Source: Gibbula magus
Taxonomy: Eukaryota > Mollusca > Gastropoda > Trochida > Trochidae
Reading direction: 5' to 3'
Length of the DNA stretch: 64,000 nucleotides
Assembly: GCA_936450465.1 (NCBI GenBank)
Contig: OW388292.1
Coordinates: forward strand, 11,551,756-11,615,755
A model generated the notes under the pieces. It ran no database searches. It had not been told where the DNA came from and was given only the letters and a program-made list of their open reading frames with translations. Below are positions 59,046 through 64,000 of this stretch, piece after piece (positions within the stretch are counted from its first letter, which is position 1; every line of letters begins with the position of its first letter). A program made the translations under genes and the position numbers.

Positions 59046-59168
59046 TACCATGTTTATCTCATCGAGTGAGGTAGAAAGGTTATATTTTCACGAGTGGCGC
59101 AGCCACGAGTGAAAATATATAACTTTTCTACCTCACGAGATGAGATAAACATTGTATTTGTTAAGAAT
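59046..59168. repeat. Fold-back element with 'GTGGCGCAGCCAC' centre
   Basis: Left arm ATGTTTATCTCATCGAGTGA ... TATTTTCAC. Right arm GTGAAAATATATAACTTTTC, then TACCTCACGAGATGAGATAA. The arms are about 45 bp. Confidence 0.85.
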
Positions 59169-59214
59169 TGACGGATATTCTATTTATTATATGATATTAT
59201 CCATGTAATTACGT

Positions 59215-59345
59215 CCGAAAAGGGTCGTTTTCACGCCAAGCGGCCGCAAGGAACAGCCCGTCACCACAGTAACACTGTGACGTCATAAGCCAAATCGCCG
59301 CGCGAGACCATTGTTTTATGACGTCAAATTATATCAGTCACCGTT
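59215..59345 (+). repeat. TGACGTCA-bearing repeat, family E2, copy 1
   Basis: CCACAGTAACACTGTGACGT, then CATAAG and GACCATTGTTTTATGACGTC. It is nearly the same as 62365-62470. Confidence 0.8.
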
Positions 59346-60750
59346 CGCAGTGAAAATATAAGTTATTTTCACTGTAGCTTGATAGACAGTTTATTTCACT
59401 GATAAATCCCAGTATTTCACTGCTCGTCATATAATAGAATGGAGTATCTCACTCTCAATTATATAAAACATGTTATCAATGAGGAAAGATTCAATCACAG
59501 CAAATATAAATACATATATATGAATACATGAATAAATGTCACAAATTCTGATGATAAACATTTTCAGGAATATATCCATTCATTTAGAACATAATCAATA
59601 TTCCTCTAACAAATTAGAATAGATTAGATTAGATTAGATTTAAAAACTGTGAGTGTTATTGAATAGAATGTGAACTGCCTTTAAAAATGAGGAATACAAA
59701 AAAGCAGTTATTACAAACCTGCTTTCACAGCACAGTGAATCAGTAAATGCAAGAGTCACTGTGACAGCTTACATAATTTGAACAATTTTCTTAATTCCAA
59801 AGAACTGATTTGGAGACTAACAGCATGAACATGTTTGTGATGTAGCAAGCAATGAGGTGAACGTCGGTACAGCAATCAGCTAAGTTACAATCAATACTGT
59901 CTCGGTAACCACATCAAACAGAGACATTCCACTCCTGGCATAGTTTCAAACTCATCAATCAATAGCAGCTGATTATACTTACCTGTTACAAGAATCAACA
60001 CAAGCTGTAGGAAACACAGGAACATGTGAAACGTGAACGGTTCTGAAGAAGCAGAGTAACTTACATTACCTAATATGAAGCTAATTGATAATGCCCCACA
60101 CTTCTCCCCTGCTTGCTGCTGCTGCCTATTAATATTGGCTAAATTCATCAATAATTGATCAAACAGGAGGCGTGAGATCTAAGTCAACACCTCGTCAACT
60201 CAATTCAGCAGAGAACTAACTTATGCAGCTTACTCAAGTCATGAGCAGTCATCAATACTACAAATGCACGAGAGACAAATGCATCTACTTTACGGCTGTC
60301 ACATATACACTGTACTGAATACAGTGATTACGAATGTCATCATACGTATTAGTGACATTTTCAAAAACAATTTTGATTACTTTTCTAAAAAGTAATTCAT
60401 ATTTAAATCAAAGACATAAGATCTGTGCTGGAGCCAATGAAATTACTACTCTTTTAGGTTTTGGTTCAAATTTGTCATTAAATTGACAAGAAACTTGTCA
60501 CTTGATATCTTAGACAGAATGATTGAATGTCAAAGGTTTCGATATCTAAAATAAAAGAGAGGTTGGTAGATATATTTTCATTCAACTTCTCAAACAAACT
60601 TTGCAAGAGGTATTTTATAACAAATGGTTGAACATCTGTAAAACAGACAAACTATAATTTATCACAACCATGCATGAACTTTCAGTGACTTCAGACTGAA
60701 CTATGATACCTGATAAATTGATAATGTACACGATGAGAAAGATATGTATA

Positions 60751-61086
60751 CAGTCAGACCTCGTTTAACCGGACCCCATATATCTGGAAACGCGGCCATA
60801 CGCATGGAAGTATTTCAAACCTTCCCTATGCATTCTTATGCAAATGATGATTCACTTACCGTATATTACCGGGTATAAGTCGATCTCACGTATAAGTCGA
60901 CCCCCTTTCTCAACCCTCTAAAACCCGGTAAAAACCCTATATCTCTCGTATAAGTTGACCCCCCTTTCACCATTATGCTGACTATATATTGACAGGTCGA
61001 CATGGCCAAAAGTTTAACCACAAGTCTTGCTTTCCGGACAATTTTCAACTATAACCAAATTGTGCGGATAAACGGGGGTCTGACTG
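60751..61086. mobile_element. 336-bp pogo/Tigger-like MITE
   Basis: It starts CAGTCAGACCTCGTTTAACC and ends in the inverse, AAACGGGGGTCTGACTG. It is flanked by TA on both sides (60749-60750 and 61087-61088), the target duplication typical of Tc1/mariner-pogo elements. It contains 'CGTATAAGTCGACCCCC'-like sequence in two copies. No transposase is present. Confidence 0.8.
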
Positions 61087-61704
61087 TACTCAGTGTATGA
61101 GGAGAGGAGCAACGTTACATTTTTCAACATGCGAACTAGCTACCCTTGCTGAACTGTCTCTCAGTTGGAGAACTGCCTTCCACTGATAACTGGCCTCCAA
61201 TCAATCTGATGCAGTGTGTTCACTTTGAGATGTCAAGACTGACAGAAAATCAAACCTTCTCAAATTGAGCTGAACATTTCCTGCAATATATCCTTCATAA
61301 ACTTTGCAACAAAACTCAACTTATGAAGACCATTTTCACGCCTTCTCATTTTTCAACAAGACAGATTTGTAATATAACTGATAATTGACTTCAAAGTTTA
61401 TTTGCTGTTGAAAATTATCCAATTCATAAAGTTTTTCCTCATAGATTTATTATATAAACCTGGTTCTCTTTGGAAAAACTTCAGAACACTTGAAAAATAA
61501 AAAGTTATTCTACTTGATCAAAATACCTAATAAGTGAAAATTCAAGACAGGCTTTTTGACATGACGTCTACTTGTGAACATGAAGAACATTCAACATGTT
61601 TAGCCTTTAATCAAGGTCTCTACAAGATGAAGACAGTCTAGTACTGCTGCTCAGCAGCTATCCGTCCTCACAGTCCACCCCTGATCAATAGATAATTCAC
61701 TTTT

Positions 61705-61870
61705 ATTACTCAACCGTGGTGAGATCACTCATTAGATAACAATGAGTTGGTTACACACGTGTGATAACACCACGTGCTGCCGTAACGTCATAATCGGCGC
61801 GTGACGTCATAGTCATTTTTGGCTGACGTCACAATGTTAGCCACGCGACTGCAATAGCGGGTGACCTATT
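61705..61870 (-). repeat. TGACGTCA-bearing repeat, family E, copy 2
   Basis: TTACTCAACCGTGGTGAGAT, then AACAATGAGTTGGTTACACA and two GACGTCA sites (near 61804 and 61824). It is the inverse of 36632-36786. Confidence 0.8.
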
Positions 61871-61929
61871 TGCAAGTAAGCATCACTAAAAAAGATTTTC
61901 TTGCAATTCAGCGCTATTTACATCATTGA

Positions 61930-62092
61930 GTAATAAACGAAATATTAAACGCAATCCCGTTTGATAACATGTTTATAAAACTTGTGAATGGCATCAGTAT
62001 TTAACTCGCTTTCGCTCGTTAAAATACCAAACCATCCACTTGTTTCATAAACATGTTATCAAACGGGACATCGTTTAGTATTCTATATTTAA
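61930..62092. repeat. Fold-back element with 'CGCTTTCGCTCG' centre
   Basis: Left arm CCCGTTTGATAACATGTTTA. Right arm TAAACATGTTATCAAACGGG. The outer parts also pair (ACGAAATATTAAACG with CGTTTAGTATTCT). Confidence 0.85.
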
Positions 62093-62144
62093 TACATACT
62101 TACCAGAAATAACTTCACTGTCCTCAGTGGTATAGTGGTGTCGG

Positions 62145-62312
62145 AATATAATATATTTAGAGAATAACCAACGAGGTACAAGTGATTACGGGAAATATCC
62201 ATGAGTCTAAATAATGTTCAGCCAAGAGCTTTAGCGAGTGGCTCTGAACATTATTTAGACGAGTGGATATTTCCCGTAATCACTCGTACTGAGTTGGTTA
62301 TTCTATATATTA
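62145..62312. repeat. Fold-back element with 'GCTTTAGCGAGTGG' centre
   Basis: Left arm AGAGAATAACCAACGAGG, then GTGATTACGGGAAATATCCA. Right arm GTGGATATTTCCCGTAATCA, then GAGTTGGTTATTCT. The arms are about 70 bp with few mismatches. Confidence 0.85.
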
Positions 62313-62364
62313 CCCATTATGCACTTAAATTGACCAAATTACGCTTGGTTATTACAGTTTCATG

Positions 62365-62470
62365 TTAGGCCGTCGCTGTGAAGGACCCGTCGCCACAGTA
62401 ACATTGTGACGTCATAAGATGAATCGTCGCGTCAGACCATTGTTTTATGACGTCATAGTCATTCTTTCTC
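62365..62470 (+). repeat. TGACGTCA-bearing repeat, family E2, copy 2
   Basis: CCACAGTAACATTGTGACGT, then CATAAG and GACCATTGTTTTATGACGTC. It is a near copy of 59215-59345. Confidence 0.8.
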
Positions 62471-64000
62471 CGGGGAACCGACCAATCAACGTTGAGAATC
62501 ACTTGAAAGCACATGTGCAAATATCACAAAAATAATCACCTCTGTCTTTTCACCCGTATGGGTAATATATAACAATATTTATAACCCAACTGTTTAGGAA
62601 CGTACCAACAGAGACTAAAAGCCAGTCTAACAGTGCCCCATTACTCATCAATAAGTTGTGAAGATCACATCTATAATTCACATGACCAGACAAACTCCGG
62701 CTAGTGACAGTGAATTTGGCCTCTTGTTTGACTCTGAACACAATCCCTTGTCTCTCCAAGCTCAACACAGTGTGTCAAATGCTCTGACAGGTATAACCAT
62801 TACATCTGTTTGCCTTAATATGAGAGTTTGATTCAACATCTATTAGGTAAAACGCTGACTTTTTAAGTAAGTCAGTTCAGGAAAAGTGTCAAATACATAC
62901 ACAGCCTTTTCCAATGAAGTGTTAGTGAATTAGTTGAACTTGATATCCTTACCTGCAACTTTGATTTGATGAAAACTGACTTTCCAATATGGAACTGCAG
63001 ATTCACATTAGAGACATCATCTCACAATGCTTGTTGTCTGTAATTGGTTTTATATAATCCTCAGAGATTATGGCCACAACTGAGGGAGAAATAGAAGAAT
63101 ACGCGAGTTGACCATCAACATCTCCACTGTTAACCATATGCACCACTACCACGTTGTCTCACAGTTGAGGGTCAAAGCAGAGAGGATATTGAAGCAGGCC
63201 TGACACAAAATAAAGACATGCTCTGAAATTGAACATGATCTAATTGACTGATCATGCACACATGAGAGGACAGGAGAGTAAGCTACGGCTCGATCCGCCC
63301 CCTCTCCCCGGTTGACAATGAGTCCACTTGTGCCTAGCTAACTGTTGTGTATCCTACTATCAGTTCAGGGTCAAAGCACAGATCAATGAGAGACGACTCT
63401 ATTGCCCATTCACTCCTGTTCACCAGAATCACGCTGGACACGAACCACTATTGTGTCTCCGCAGCATCGCACCAGACACTCCGCATCAAAAATCAAATTT
63501 ATTGACGTTCTCGCCAGTGAACTGCCTCTATAGTCCTGTTTTTCCTCTCATTGTCTGAGCAACCATTTCCTCCTTCAACACTTCTTGTTCAAACACTGAA
63601 GTGACCTGAAGTGATTTTGTATTAATTGCCAAATATTTTGGAAAGGGCGTATCGGCTTAATATAACTGCATTTCTCTCTCATCATTGGCTAATCATGCTT
63701 TCAGGCGATATATATCCTGCTTTCTCAAGCATGATCCTGCAGTGTATGTAGTCTGAGGAGTGATTTACTGTAAGCTGCTAATTGATTTGCACCTGCAACA
63801 CCTCAACCCTATACAACATTTATTAATACAACTCCACCTGTATAAAACCATAGATAAACTAATCAATTATCATCAATTTCCCCATGGTTCATGGTTCAAA
63901 AAGAAATCCCTGTGTAGTTCGCTTAGTTTGCCGTGTAATAATTGGGTCTAATGAACCTGTAGTAAAATGATACTTACTTTGATAGTGTTTTTACCAGTAT

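Larger units (their letters stand above)
58419..64000 (-). other. PAQR upstream region with candidate 5' UTR exon donors
   Basis: No coding exon was recognised. Minus-strand donor-like sites fit untranslated first exons: ACAG|GTAAGTAT (exon end 59983), CTG|GTAAGTATG (62104), GCAG|GTAAGGAT (62953) and AAA|GTAAGTATC (near 63977). At most some of these are real. Transcript data would be needed to choose. Confidence 0.3.

Overview
This window is eukaryotic nuclear DNA from an invertebrate, most likely a mollusc and probably a gastropod. The genes are split by many GT-AG introns, the background is AT-rich, and interspersed repeats are abundant. One repeat ends in 'gcggcgttaaacactaactcactcac', here described only by its parts: a 'gcggcgttaaac' core and a 'ctcactcac' tail. 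That element type is, from general knowledge, common in molluscs; the species cannot be fixed from sequence alone. All gene names below come from translating exons by eye and recognising protein families; no database search was run.

Four protein-coding genes can be read. (1) The 3' nine exons of a SLC35D-type nucleotide-sugar transporter lie on + at 1963-7322; its N-terminus is left of the window. (2) A complete MIER-family ELM2-SANT corepressor of 12 coding exons lies on - at 32529-22286 (520 aa). (3) A complete axonemal dynein intermediate chain DNAI4/WDR78 of 23 coding exons lies on + at 32928-50655 (830 aa). (4) A membrane progestin receptor of the PAQR7/8 type has a single coding exon on - at 58398-57358 (346 aa).

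SLC35D and MIER converge across about 15 kb that holds no recognisable gene. MIER and DNAI4 are head-to-head, with only 398 bp between their start codons, which indicates a shared bidirectional promoter. From established knowledge, human chromosome 1p31.3 has DNAI4(-), MIER1(+), SLC35D1(-). Reading that in reverse gives exactly the order and orientations seen here, so the trio looks like ancient conserved microsynteny.

The rest is repeats and non-coding DNA. A decayed LINE with an altered reverse transcriptase site lies at 330-1455. Two minisatellites are present: a 32-bp unit at 17.4-18.4 kb and a 30-bp unit in DNAI4 intron 1. Several families of non-autonomous elements share one design: C-rich ends such as TCCCCCGCCG, a subterminal hairpin, and internal tandem monomers, some carrying a perfect GGTGACCTTGA...TCAAGGTCACC hairpin. 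A 1.5-kb element with hAT-like ends sits next to a MIER splice acceptor, a pogo/Tigger-like MITE has TA duplications, and several fold-back elements are present, one with a hammerhead-ribozyme-like core. Fold-backs and TGACGTCA-bearing repeats cluster upstream of the PAQR gene.
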